Assembly: GCA_913776825.1 (NCBI GenBank)
Contig: CAJYPV010000007.1
Location: 1 to 64,000, forward strand
Direction: 5' to 3'
Length of the DNA stretch: 64,000 nucleotides
From: Burkholderiaceae bacterium
GTDB taxonomy: Bacteria > Pseudomonadota > Gammaproteobacteria > Burkholderiales > Burkholderiaceae_C
Of the stretch, positions 1-8,377 are shown in pieces. A program made the translations under genes and the position numbers. Numbering within the stretch: position 1 is the stretch's first letter; every line of letters begins with the position of its first letter. The notes beneath the pieces are model-generated. The model did not search any database, was not told the DNA's origin, and was given only the letters and a program-made list of their open reading frames with translations.

Positions 1-2
1 AG

Positions 3-110
3 CAAGGCGAGGCCGCAGAGCGGGCCGTAATCATCGCGCTACAAGCACGCATCGCTGCGGCGGGAGCCGATCCATACCGCCAAAACTGGATGCCGCACGA
101 CCGAACCTGA
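3..110 (+). CDS. C-terminal tail of a truncated upstream gene
   Basis: A reading frame enters from the left window edge and stops with TGA at 108-110. It gives a 35-residue tail that is Ala/Arg-rich and looks helical, ending in MPHDRT. Amino-acid composition looks coding, but too little is present to assign a family. It belongs to the accessory block that precedes the disrupted chrA gene. It could be the end of a phage or island gene; that is only an inference from position. Confidence 0.4.
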   Translation, partial: QGEAAERAVIIALQARIAAAGADPYRQNWMPHDRT

Positions 111-155
111 CTTCGCCGGACGCTTACGGACCTCCGCCGACGCTGGAAGATGTGC

Positions 156-714
156 TCATCTCGTTCCCTGCGAAGCTCTGGGTTGAAACGAGGATGTGCT
201 CGAAGCTGCTGAAGAGGCGGCTGGCCTTCGCAGAGAACTCGCCTTCCTCGTCGAGCGCGCCGCACCGCTTGCGGCCCTGGCGTGCAACGCCTCAATCTCG
301 GCGATGGCTGGCTGCCGCCGAGCCTCCAGCGGTTCGGCGACTCTGAAAGGCCTAGCCCGCCACGCTGCCAAGTCCGCCTGGTTCAGCCCCTTCACCTCGT
401 CCGCCTTGGCCAAGTATCGGCCTACGAAATCCAGGACGTTGATGTCCAGCCGTAGGCGGTGCTCGTGTTCGGACTCCTTCGTGTCAGGTGGAAGGGTCCA
501 TGATTCCTCGGAACACGTCTGAGCACTCCTCCGCCGCGTCCCGCGTAGCGACTCTCAGGTAGTCGTCCCGCCTCAGACGATACGTCTCCGTCTTGGCCGC
601 CGCCAGCGAGTATTCCACCACTTTTAGGTATGCCTCTGGCCAACTGCTTGTCCACGGCGGCCCTCTGGTACGGGGGATGATCGTGCAGACGAGGCCGGCG
701 AGCGCCATGGCCAC
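156..714 (-). pseudogene. degenerate accessory gene remnant, two frames
   Basis: Two natural-looking coding stretches lie head to tail on the minus strand in different frames. From 714 to 484 the frame reads a helical segment (KVVEYSLAAAKTETYRLRRD and onward) and stops at 484. Immediately downstream another frame, without an ATG at its beginning, reads KESEHEHRLRLDINVLDFVG, then LAKADEVKGLNQADLAAW, and continues to 156. Composition suggests one ancestral gene broken by a frameshift near 490, or two small overlapping genes where the second uses a TTG start at 413. I do not recognise the family. The location, in a lower-GC block beside a broken chrA, fits gene decay in an island. Confidence 0.25.
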
Positions 715-1003
715 GCGGACGATCTGCGATACCGATGCACCGCGGAAGAGCCAGCTGTCCCGGCGTAACGGCGCGACGGCCGGCCCTGCCGGCGTCGAGG
801 TGCTGCCCCGCTAGCGAAGGAGGCAGTTGCGAGGTGAGATCGCCCCAGGCTGATGCGCTGGCCGGCGAGCGGGCTTCATGCGCCGGATGGTCTCCGCCAA
901 GTTAAGACCTGGCCCTTCCGGCTCGCGAGGCGCGGCGGCGCATAGGCAAGAATGCGCCACAAGCGCAACATCTGCCGCGCCCTGAGAGCCAACAACAAGA
1001 CCC

Positions 1004-1891
1004 ATGACCACGCCGACCCTGACCGTTGAACCGATTTCGTCCACGCTTCTATCCCCAAAGATCTGGCTCGCCCCCTATGCGCTGTTGGTTTCCACGCTTT
1101 ACCTGTGGGGCTACTGGGGCGCCTTCGGCATCAACGTGCTGGACTACATCGGGGTCAGCGACATCATCAAGGCGGCGGTCTACCCGGTGATTTCTGCGTT
1201 CGCCTTCATGGCCATTGGCGCGCTCCTTGGCGAGGTGCTGTCTCCTCGCGTCGAGGCCAGCGCCGACGCGAATACTCCAGTAGCGCGGAAATTGCGCAAA
1301 GCTGCTCCGTACATCGTCGCTGGCTACTTTAGCCTGATCGTGGTCTTCGCATTGTTTGGCGGCCTGAACAAGTGGCACGTCGTACCCGTCATGCTTGCAA
1401 TTGCTGGCTATGTGCCCGCAAAGGCGTCTGGATTGCTGTCCAAGGAGATTCGCTCTGACGGATTCCGTTCAATCGTCGTGTTCCTGCTGGTAGCGCTGGT
1501 GCCGTTCTCGTTTGGTCATGGTCGCAAACAGGCATACGAGGTGATGGACAGTTCCAAGTACCAAGTTGTCGTGTCCGAGTTGCCCATGAAGAGTTCAGCA
1601 ACCAAGCGGGCAACTGCGGAGAAGCCGCGCTTCGTCGGCAAGCTTGGCGACCGATTCGCCCTCTACGACCCGGTCGCGCGTTCCGTTTCGCTCATCGCGG
1701 CCTCGGAAATGAAGGTGCTCACATTGGCAGACAGCGAGATCCTGTCGAAGGCCATGCCATCCGCTCCGGCTCCAGCGTCCCTACCAGCTTCCAGCACTCG
1801 GGCGACCAGCACGCCAGCACCTTCGTCCGCGGTAAGCGCGACCGGCGCTCAGCCTTCCTCTTCATCTCCACGTTCAGGGCTGATTCCCTAA
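1004..1891 (+). CDS. hypothetical inner-membrane protein
   Basis: This 295-residue protein begins at ATG 1004. Hydrophobic segments lie at about residues 22-37, 57-78, 101-121, 125-142 and 152-170, so four or five membrane passes are likely. A soluble region of about 70 residues follows, and then a Ser/Ala/Pro-rich, probably disordered tail. The segment before the second helix contains GYWGAFGINVLDYIGVSD, a pattern I have an impression of seeing in uncharacterised membrane proteins of accessory regions, but I cannot name a family. Codon usage is less GC-biased than in the genes after 3.6 kb, consistent with acquisition. The next gene starts about 125-290 bases downstream, depending on its start, so the two may be co-transcribed. 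No function is proposed. Confidence 0.6.
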   Translation: MTTPTLTVEPISSTLLSPKIWLAPYALLVSTLYLWGYWGAFGINVLDYIGVSDIIKAAVYPVISAFAFMAIGALLGEVLSPRVEASADANTPVARKLRKAAPYIVAGYFSLIVVFALFGGLNKWHVVPVMLAIAGYVPAKASGLLSKEIRSDGFRSIVVFLLVALVPFSFGHGRKQAYEVMDSSKYQVVVSELPMKSSATKRATAEKPRFVGKLGDRFALYDPVARSVSLIAASEMKVLTLADSEILSKAMPSAPAPASLPASSTRATSTPAPSSAVSATGAQPSSSSPRSGLIP

Positions 1892-2015
1892 GCCGTGACT
1901 TCATCCTCAACCCGCGCGCTCGCATCCAGATCAGCTGTCTGGGTTGGCCGATCCTCTCGTCGGGCCTTCGCTTTCCGAATCAGCCGGACAACTAAACCGT
2001 AGCCGCGTAGCGGAC

Positions 2016-3128
2016 ATGCGCGTGGACGCCGCGTTTCGGGCGACTTCCGAACGCATGCTGCCCGATGGCTCCATTGACGCGACAACTTCGTCACGCTTCA
2101 GCTTGCTTCGAGCTGGCTCGCCCCGGGTGGGGGCTTCAGCCTCCAACACACTTCCAACCAACAATCATCGACAGGGAGTCGACTTGAGTTCACTTGGAAT
2201 GAATGACCGCGGGGAGGTGCGAAGTGCCTCCGAGTTCAAGAGTGCCTTTCTTGATGGAGAGGGGTCGTACGGGCCATACAAGTGTCCTTTCTGCGAGGTG
2301 GCATACGAAGACCGGTGCATCGTGCGACAGTGCGTGAAAGCGCCTCACTTCAAGCTCCCCAATGGCACTGAACATCGCAATGGGTGCAACGGTGAATCAG
2401 GCGACGTCGCGGAGGTCGTGGCGATCAAGCCCTCTCGTGCCCCGAAGCGCAAGGTGGTGGGCGACATTGAGATGCCACAGGCGCTTGTGAAGCGCAGACC
2501 TCCCCGCGTGGTGAGACCGGCTGGCGCTCCAGGCATCACCGTTCCTGATGCGGTTGAAGTGACGAGGCGTCGCAAGGCCCTGGCTGGCGAGTCAACCATG
2601 TCGACCTGCTACACAACGACGCAGCTGCGTGCCATCGTTCAAGCGTTCGAAGGGCTCAAAGACCATATTCGAAGTGAGGCGCCGAAGAAGGGACTGACTC
2701 CCGGCACTCCAGCGTACAACGAGTTCTACCGGGATGTCCTGGCCTCGTTCGACCTGGCGCTCTATGGGCAGCACCTGACTTACGCGACTGCTTTCCAAAG
2801 CCACAAAATTGTGCCGTGGCGCCAACCGCGGATCAGTTTCGGTTCTGGGCGGGTAACTGTCGAAGGCGACACATGCGTCATCACCGACGTCAACGTGTGG
2901 CCAACGGTTCCGAAGAGCAAGGACAACTTGATACCGTTCGTTGTACTGCTCAACCGGGTGCTGCCCGGCAATGGTCCAACGAATCATCGGCACGCGCTCG
3001 ATGTGATCGAGGGGTTCGCGGCTACTGGTCAGCGCATCTCCTGGCACGGCTATGGGCTTCCGGTCCTTCGAGACGGACGGTTCGTGCTGCAGGTCGGGTC
3101 GTTGGATGACCTTTATTGCGCTGCTTGA
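2016..3128 (+). CDS. hypothetical protein with a putative zinc-binding motif
   Basis: The frame is open from 1899 to the TAA/TGA at 3128. Possible starts are TTG 1944, ATG 2016 (used here), TTG 2184 (a GGAG lies five bases upstream) and ATG 2199. The Shine-Dalgarno evidence favours 2184, so the first 55 residues may not be translated. The protein contains CPFC, then two further Cys, HFKLPNGTEHRNGC, a CxxC...H...H...C pattern typical of a small treble-clef or zinc-ribbon fold; CoiA-like proteins carry a comparable HF...H...C arrangement. A basic Pro/Arg stretch follows. The C-terminal 180 residues look globular with no recognisable catalytic motif. It sits behind a membrane protein in the lower-GC block. 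A nucleic-acid-binding or mobile-element role is possible, but this is inference only. Confidence 0.55.
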   Translation: MRVDAAFRATSERMLPDGSIDATTSSRFSLLRAGSPRVGASASNTLPTNNHRQGVDLSSLGMNDRGEVRSASEFKSAFLDGEGSYGPYKCPFCEVAYEDRCIVRQCVKAPHFKLPNGTEHRNGCNGESGDVAEVVAIKPSRAPKRKVVGDIEMPQALVKRRPPRVVRPAGAPGITVPDAVEVTRRRKALAGESTMSTCYTTTQLRAIVQAFEGLKDHIRSEAPKKGLTPGTPAYNEFYRDVLASFDLALYGQHLTYATAFQSHKIVPWRQPRISFGSGRVTVEGDTCVITDVNVWPTVPKSKDNLIPFVVLLNRVLPGNGPTNHRHALDVIEGFAATGQRISWHGYGLPVLRDGRFVLQVGSLDDLYCAA

Positions 3129-3143
3129 AGCCGCTGCAACTGG

Positions 3144-3677
3144 TCAGATGGCACTAGAAAAGAGCTTCGAAAGGTCGATGTTCGTTGGGACTGTGGGATA
3201 TGGGATGCCTGGTCGAAGATCGAGAGCCACCAGGAAGCCAAGGCCCTCCGCTTCCACCGTCTCAGCAGACTCGGCCCGAATCGTCCGCTCAGCCCACTCC
3301 TCGACGGCCCACGCCCTCAACTCGGCAAGCAGGTCCTTATTCTTGGCTTCGATGCCCGCCAGCAGCTCGGAGAAGTGCGCATCATCCAGCCAGGCACGGC
3401 GCTCGACGAAGGCCGTGCTGAAGTAGGCAATGTGCGCCGACGGCCCGCCGAAGGCGCTCAGGCCGAGTTGGAGGAAGACCAGGAAGACTTCGAGCGGCGT
3501 GCCTCGTTCGGGCGCCGGAGGCGAGGACGCGGCGGTGGATGGGGATGGGGATGGGGATGGGGATGGCGATGGCATTGCGGATCCGGTTGCCGATGTCGAT
3601 GTCGATGTCGGCGGCGACGACGATGACGGCGCAGCGGGCGAAGGCACCGCCATGATGTCGCAATCCCCCAGGCTCAT
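3144..3677 (-). pseudogene. chrA: chromate transporter chrA, 5' fragment fused to foreign tail
   Basis: From ATG 3677 the frame reads a low-complexity Pro/Ser/Thr N-terminus, encoded partly by GGGGAT hexamer repeats around 3537-3575. The start of a ChrA chromate/sulfate ion transporter follows: VFLVFLQLGLSAFGGPSAHI, then YFSTAFVERRAWLDDAHFSELL. ChrA proteins normally continue with several more membrane helices (LVALCQFLPGPASSQ-type motif). Here the homology ends at LLAG, near 3357, and about 70 unrelated charged residues (IEAKNKDLLAELRAWAVEEW and onward) run to the stop at 3144. The gene is therefore truncated and cannot encode a working transporter. Its start overlaps the stop of the LysR gene upstream (ATGA), so the two were translationally coupled. 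Confidence 0.7.
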
Positions 3678-4594
3678 TGCTCCACCGACCGCTGCGTCAA
3701 GGTACGGTTGAGGTGAGCTTCGAGGAAATCCACGCAGACCCGCACCTTGGCCGACGTGCTCAGGCGCGACGGATAGACCGCCCAGACATTCGCTTCCTGC
3801 GTGTAGTCCGGCAGCAGTCGGACCAGCTGACCGGACGCCAGCAGCGGCGCCACATCCCAGGTCGAGCGCAGCACGATGCCGCGGCCATTCACCGCCCATT
3901 GCATCACCATGTCGCCGTCGTTCGAGGACAGCGGCCCGCGCACCTTGATCATGCTTTCCTGACGGCCGTGACGCAGGCGCCAGACGCCGAACGGATGGTC
4001 GCGTTCCTTGATGACCAGGCAGTCATGGGTGGCCAGTTCCGAGAGGCTGCGCGGCGTGCCGCGCCGGTCGAGGTAGGACGGCGCCGCGCACAGCACCCGG
4101 TGATTCGCGGCGAGGCGGCGCGCGATGAGGTGGGCCGCGATCTCGTCGCCGACGCGCACATCCAGATCGAAGCCTTCCGCAGCCACATCCACCAGCCGGT
4201 CGAACACCTCGAAGCGCACCTGCAGCGCGGGATGGGCCTCCACCAGCGCCGACAGCGCCGGCGCCACGACGCGGCGACCGAAACCGAAACTGCTGCAGAT
4301 CCGCAAGGTCCCGCGTGGAGACGAGCGGGTGACGCCGAGCTCCTCGATCAGATGATCGACATCGTCCAGGATCTTGAGCGCCCAGTGATAGACCCGCTCG
4401 CCGTCCTCGGTCACGCCGACGCGGCGGGTGGTGCGATGCAGCAGTCGGGTCTTGAGCGTGGATTCCAGAATCTGGATGCGCTTGGTGACGTAAGACGGCG
4501 AGACGCCCAGCGCCTGCGCGGCAGCGGCGAAGCCGGCCTTGCGGACCACCGCCGCGAACACGCGCAGATCCTCGGGCAAGGGGTCATTGTTCAT
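3674..4594 (-). CDS. LysR-family transcriptional regulator, divergent from ttuC
   Basis: A 306-residue LysR regulator. The N-terminal winged helix-turn-helix covers about residues 6-65 (DLRVFAAVVRKAGFAAAAQA, then VSPSYVTKRIQILE). A periplasmic-binding-like effector domain follows from about residue 90 to 295. It is transcribed away from the tartrate/malate dehydrogenase gene, with 100 bases between the two starts. LysR genes divergent from such dehydrogenases (DmlR/dmlA in E. coli, TtuA/ttuC in Agrobacterium) usually activate the enzyme gene in response to the substrate, so that role is likely here. An ATGCA-gtg-TGCAT inverted repeat overlaps its own start codon and could serve autoregulation. 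Its stop overlaps the chrA fragment start. Confidence 0.9.
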   Translation of the reverse strand: MNNDPLPEDLRVFAAVVRKAGFAAAAQALGVSPSYVTKRIQILESTLKTRLLHRTTRRVGVTEDGERVYHWALKILDDVDHLIEELGVTRSSPRGTLRICSSFGFGRRVVAPALSALVEAHPALQVRFEVFDRLVDVAAEGFDLDVRVGDEIAAHLIARRLAANHRVLCAAPSYLDRRGTPRSLSELATHDCLVIKERDHPFGVWRLRHGRQESMIKVRGPLSSNDGDMVMQWAVNGRGIVLRSTWDVAPLLASGQLVRLLPDYTQEANVWAVYPSRLSTSAKVRVCVDFLEAHLNRTLTQRSVEQ

Positions 4595-4605
4595 GCAGTG
4601 TGCAT
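4593..4605. promoter_or_regulatory. inverted repeat at LysR start, candidate operator
   Basis: The arms ATGCA and TGCAT are separated by GTG. The repeat lies over the LysR start codon (4592-4594) and about 90 bases upstream of ttuC. Short dyads at the start of the regulator are typical LysR autoregulatory sites, but this one is only 5+5 bases, so chance is possible. Confidence 0.3.
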
Positions 4606-4694
4606 ACCGGCTTCACATGCGGCGGCATTGTAGGGAGATCGTGTTTGACTAGGATGCGGGCTTCTGCATTTGCATCTTCATCGAAGGACGATCC

Positions 4695-5774
4695 ATGGCT
4701 CAGCCCTTGAAAGTGGCCGTCATTCCCGGCGACGGGATCGGCAAGGAAGTGATGCCCGAAGGGCTGCGCGTGGTGCGGGCGGCCGCTCAACGCTTCGGCA
4801 TTGCGCTCGAGTTCCAGCACATCGACTGGGCCAGCTGCGACTACTACGCCCAGACCGGCCAGATGATGCCGGACGACTGGAAGGCGCAGCTCAGTCCGAT
4901 GGATGCGCTGTTCTTCGGCGCGGTCGGCTGGCCGGCCCAGGTGCCGGATCACATCTCGCTGTGGGGCTCGCTGCTGAAGTTCCGCCGCGAGTTCGACCAG
5001 TACATCAACCTCCGCCCGGTGCGCCTGTTCGAGGGCGTGCCCTGCCCGCTCGCCGGACGCAAAGCCGGCGACATCGATTACCTGGTGGTGCGCGAGAACA
5101 CCGAAGGCGAATACACCAACCTCGGCGGCGTGATGTATGCCGGGACCGATCGGGAGATCGTCATCCAGGAATCGGTCTATTCCCGCTTCGGCGCGGACCG
5201 CGTGCTGAAGTACGCCTATGAGCTGGCCAACGCCCGCGAGCGCAAGCACCTGACCGTCGCGACCAAGAGCAACGGCATCGCCATCAGCATGCCGTGGTGG
5301 GACGGCCGCGCCGATGCGGTGGGCCGCGACTATCCCGCCGTGACGGTGGACAAGCAGCACATCGACATCCTCAGCGCGCGCTTCGTGCTGCAACCGGGAC
5401 GCTTCGATGTGGTGGTCGCCTCCAACCTGTTCGGCGACATCCTGTCCGATCTGGGCCCCGCCACCACCGGCACGATCGGCCTGGCGCCCTCGGCGAATCT
5501 GAATCCGGAGCGCCAGTTTCCCTCTCTGTTCGAGCCGGTGCACGGCTCTGCGCCGGACATCTACGGCCAGGGCATCGCCAACCCGATCGCGATGATCTGG
5601 TCAGGCGCGCTGATGCTCGATTTCCTCGGCCACCGCGAGGCGCACGACGCGATCCTTCACGCGATCGAGACGGTGCTCAAGCACGGCCCGCACACGCCGG
5701 ACCTGGGCGGTCGCGCGACGACCGAGGAACTCGGCCGCGCGATCGAGCAATTGGTGCTGTCGCCGGCGGCTTGA
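4695..5774 (+). CDS. ttuC: tartrate dehydrogenase / D-malate dehydrogenase (decarboxylating)
   Basis: A 359-residue member of the isocitrate/isopropylmalate dehydrogenase fold. It oxidises L-tartrate or D-malate with NAD+ in the cytoplasm, with decarboxylation in the malate case. The N-terminus shows VAVIPGDGIGKEVMPEGLRV. VVRENTEGEYTNLGG is the substrate and metal loop, FGDILSDLGP carries the metal-binding Asp residues, and EPVHGSAPDIYGQGIANP is the conserved cofactor-proximal segment. Length fits the TtuC/DmlA group (about 360) and it lacks leuB-specific context. Start at ATG 4695 is supported by the conserved N-terminus. The divergent LysR gene supports a regulated organic-acid catabolic role. 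Whether tartrate or malate is the main substrate cannot be told from sequence alone. Confidence 0.9.
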   Translation: MAQPLKVAVIPGDGIGKEVMPEGLRVVRAAAQRFGIALEFQHIDWASCDYYAQTGQMMPDDWKAQLSPMDALFFGAVGWPAQVPDHISLWGSLLKFRREFDQYINLRPVRLFEGVPCPLAGRKAGDIDYLVVRENTEGEYTNLGGVMYAGTDREIVIQESVYSRFGADRVLKYAYELANARERKHLTVATKSNGIAISMPWWDGRADAVGRDYPAVTVDKQHIDILSARFVLQPGRFDVVVASNLFGDILSDLGPATTGTIGLAPSANLNPERQFPSLFEPVHGSAPDIYGQGIANPIAMIWSGALMLDFLGHREAHDAILHAIETVLKHGPHTPDLGGRATTEELGRAIEQLVLSPAA

Positions 5775-5804
5775 CGCCCGGATGAGCGGCCGTCCGCGGC
5801 CGAG

Positions 5805-5845
5805 GCGGACTCCGTCGACGCGGACTCCGTTTGCGCGGACTCAGT
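5805..5845. repeat. three 15-bp-spaced direct repeats
   Basis: GCGGACTCCGT occurs at 5805 and 5820 and GCGGACTCAGT at 5835, giving a 15-base period. The array lies between the convergent stops of ttuC and the DUF481 gene, and the last copy contains the DUF481 stop codon. No terminator-like hairpin is obvious beside it. Confidence 0.6.
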
Positions 5846-6605
5846 CGATGCGGAAGGACACGCCGGTGACGAACAGCGTGTCGCCCTTCTTCAGGCCGGG
5901 ACCGGGATCGCTGTCGTAGCGATGCGAGATGGTCGCGGTCAGGCTGAGCCGCTGGGTCATCGCGACCGACAGGCCGGTGTCGAAGACCGCGCGGTACTGG
6001 TCGTTGTTGCGCAGGTTGGGCAGGACGGTGAGCTTCTGGCGGAAGGTGGTGGTGTCGCTGAACTTGTGCGTCGACTCTTCCGACAGCAGCAGCTCGGTGT
6101 TGCGATAGCGGTCGCGCGAGACGCCGTCCTGCACCTCGGGCGTGACATAGCGCTCATGGGTGTAGCCGAGACCGGCGGAGACATCGAAGGTCAGGTCATC
6201 GCGCCGCACCAGGTGAAGACCCAGACCGCCGCCCACCGAGATCCGGGACGACAGATTCGCCGGCTCGTCCCGCAGCGCATCCAGTTGGCCGAAGCCGAAG
6301 ATGCGCTCGTTCAGATCGCGCTGATAGGCGCCGCCGGCGGACAGACGCTTTTCGGAGTCCGCATCGTTGTTGTTGACATAGAGGCCACGCGCATTGAGGG
6401 TGAGCTTGTCGATGGTGGACGCCTTCACCGCCTCACCGCTGAGGTTGATGGTGGTCGAGTCGCTGTTGCCGGAGGCGACGCTCGCGCCGGCGGTGAACAG
6501 GGCGCGCCACTGACCATCGTTCTTCACGGTCACTTGCGCCCAGGTGGCGAACGGTGCGGCGGCCAGGCAGGCGGTGGCGATGATCAGACGGCTCAATGGC
6601 GGCAT
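5841..6605 (-). CDS. DUF481 (YdiY-like) outer-membrane beta-barrel protein
   Basis: A 254-residue exported protein. A Sec signal peptide covers residues 1-23, ending ATWA before QVTVKNDGQW. The rest is a chain of amphipathic beta strands with alternating aromatic/polar residues and ends in a strand (VTGVSFRID), as in outer-membrane barrels. FTAGASVASGNSDSTTINLS and the regular GGGLGLHLVRRDDLTFDVSA spacing match the DUF481 family (E. coli YdiY, annotated as acid/salt induced). The molecular function of the family is not established. The gene is monocistronic in appearance, with 60 bases separating it from the next gene upstream. Confidence 0.8.
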   Translation of the reverse strand: MPPLSRLIIATACLAAAPFATWAQVTVKNDGQWRALFTAGASVASGNSDSTTINLSGEAVKASTIDKLTLNARGLYVNNNDADSEKRLSAGGAYQRDLNERIFGFGQLDALRDEPANLSSRISVGGGLGLHLVRRDDLTFDVSAGLGYTHERYVTPEVQDGVSRDRYRNTELLLSEESTHKFSDTTTFRQKLTVLPNLRNNDQYRAVFDTGLSVAMTQRLSLTATISHRYDSDPGPGLKKGDTLFVTGVSFRID

Positions 6606-6665
6606 GGGGAGTCCTTGCGGGAGTGTCGAAACGCCCCGTTTGGCAAGGGACGCTCCCGCCTGGCT

Positions 6666-7529
6666 TCACTTCCCGAAACAGGAGCCGGCCATCGCCGGCG
6701 CGCCGCGCAGTCGGTCATCCATCGGATGCAGCGCGGCGACGCGGTTTTCGGTGATCCGGGTGCATCGACTGCCCTGACGAACGAGCGTCGTGCCGGAGCC
6801 GCTGGTGCCGGACTGCACCACCACCGGCAGCGTGCCGGCCGCATCCTGCACCGCCCATTCGACGCCGCGCCGCTCGCTGTTCGCGCGGGGATCGCGGGTG
6901 GCTTGCTCGGCCATGGATTCGCGCGGGCCGGAGGCGGCGCGTCGCGGCGGCAGCGCGAGATTCAAGGTCGATCGTGGTGAGGTCGCGCCCGCGGCCACGG
7001 CCGCTCCGGAGGGAGAGGCCATGATCGCGGGCGCGTTCGAGCCCTCCGTGCTGAGCGGCACGTCATCGGCCATCGCTGGCGGGGCGATCACGGGGGCGGT
7101 CGTGGTCGCGGCGGCCGGTGACGTCGGCTGACGCCTCTGGACGGGGTCGCGCATCACCGGCGGCGGAGGCGGTTCACGATCAGCGGGCAGCAGCCGCACC
7201 AGCACGCCGGCCGGACCTGTGCGTGCCGTCGGGGCGGTATGTTCCGTGCGCAGCATCAGCACCGCGAGGCCCTGCACCAGCAAAGCCAGCGCCACGCCGA
7301 CCACCAGGCGGCGGCGCGACGGCGGCGGCAGGCCGCGGTCAGCCATGCGGGACCTCGCCGCGAGCACCGCAGTCGTCGCAGCGGTCGCGCCAGGCATCGT
7401 CGCCGTGACGCGCACCGGTTCCAGAGCGCTCGTCGCGCTCGTCTTGCTCGTTTCGCTCGTCTCGCCGGTTGATCCGGTCTCGTCGTTGCGTGGCCATTCG
7501 CCTGTCCTCTCCCTGTCGGTGCGCGGCAT
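6666..7529 (-). CDS. hypothetical single-pass membrane protein with Pro-rich linker
   Basis: The frame encodes up to 287 residues, but the first 61 are Thr/Ser/Arg-rich with no visible ribosome site. The internal ATG at 7346 (MADRGLPPPSRRRLVVGVA) is the more likely start, giving 226 residues. One membrane segment (LVVGVALALLVQGLAVLML) is followed by a Pro/Ala/Thr-rich linker, like TonB-type periplasm-spanning proteins. A C-terminal module follows, with SRCTRITENRVAALHPMDDR and GAPAMAGSCF: two Cys that could form a disulfide. Related small periplasmic modules occur in hypothetical proteins of Burkholderiales and Xanthomonadales as far as I recall. No enzymatic motif is seen. The function is unknown. 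Confidence 0.6.
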   Translation of the reverse strand: MPRTDRERTGEWPRNDETGSTGETSETSKTSATSALEPVRVTATMPGATAATTAVLAARSRMADRGLPPPSRRRLVVGVALALLVQGLAVLMLRTEHTAPTARTGPAGVLVRLLPADREPPPPPVMRDPVQRRQPTSPAAATTTAPVIAPPAMADDVPLSTEGSNAPAIMASPSGAAVAAGATSPRSTLNLALPPRRAASGPRESMAEQATRDPRANSERRGVEWAVQDAAGTLPVVVQSGTSGSGTTLVRQGSRCTRITENRVAALHPMDDRLRGAPAMAGSCFGK

Positions 7530-7774
7530 CCTAGCGCGGCGCCGGGCGCCGAGCGGTGGTCATGGCCGCGTGGTCCGCGGCCAGCCAGCGGTTGTGGCCA
7601 TCGGCCAGGCCAGACACCTTGCAAGTCCCCTTCGCTGAGCGGGCCGCTGTCTCGCACCCTTTAGCGATGCCGTCGGATGGCCGATATCCTGTCATCCACT
7701 CGGCAGGCGCTGGCGACGCAGCCGTCCACGCGCAGCGCGCGGGCGACGCCGACCTCGGACACCGGAGTTCATCG

Positions 7775-8197
7775 ATGGTCAGGATGGTTCGACACCGAAT
7801 CCAGGGCAGCCGCTCCGATGAGCAGGCCCATCTGCATTTCGCGCTCACGCGGCTGAAGGTGGCCTGGCGGACGCTGGAGCGCGCGGAGCTGGAAGTGCTG
7901 CTGCGTCATCTGCTGATGGCCGAGCATCGCTGCACGCTGCATCGCCATGTCGTGCCGGAGCGGCCGACCAACCGCTGGCTGCTGCCGCGCCTGAGACGGC
8001 GTCGGCAGACCGTCGCCCGGCGCCTGGTGGCGCGTGGCGGGCGGGTCAGCCCGATGGCGCTCAAGCATGCGCTGCCGCGAGGCAAGGACTGGCCGGGTCT
8101 GGCGGCGCTCGTCGGCAAGCAGGTCTGGGCGCCGGCCGACCGTCGATCCGCGCAGCGCATTCCTCGCTCACCGCCGCCAGAGCGACTGGCCGCTTAG
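7775..8197 (+). CDS. hypothetical basic protein
   Basis: ATG 7775 is preceded by an ACCGGAG stretch and gives 140 residues. The frame is open further upstream to 7556, but that part is low in typical coding features. The protein is strongly basic and mostly helical (FALTRLKVAWRTLERAELEV, then LLRHLLMAEHRCTLHRH). It has an Arg-rich middle (RLRRRRQTVARRLVARGG) and no signal peptide or membrane segment. A nucleic-acid-associated role would suit the charge but is speculation. It may be Burkholderiales-specific. It is followed by the hybrid kinase gene after 180 bases. Confidence 0.4.
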   Translation: MVRMVRHRIQGSRSDEQAHLHFALTRLKVAWRTLERAELEVLLRHLLMAEHRCTLHRHVVPERPTNRWLLPRLRRRRQTVARRLVARGGRVSPMALKHALPRGKDWPGLAALVGKQVWAPADRRSAQRIPRSPPPERLAA

Positions 8198-8377
8198 CTG
8201 CGCCGCGCGCCGTTCAGATCGCCAATCGAGCCCGGTGGGCGGGTCGGCGCCAGCGTGGCGAGTCGCTGGGCCCGCTCAGCGACGCACTGCCCGAGAAGGC
8301 GACCACAGCGATGGACAGCCCGCCGCGACCGCCGCGCCGCCGTGAGCGGCAGGAGCCCGTCACTGGCGCTGAATAGA

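Noticed and set aside
1..3360. Integrase, transposase or tRNA attachment site for the island
   Set aside because: No such gene or direct repeat was found in the window; the mechanism of insertion remains unknown.
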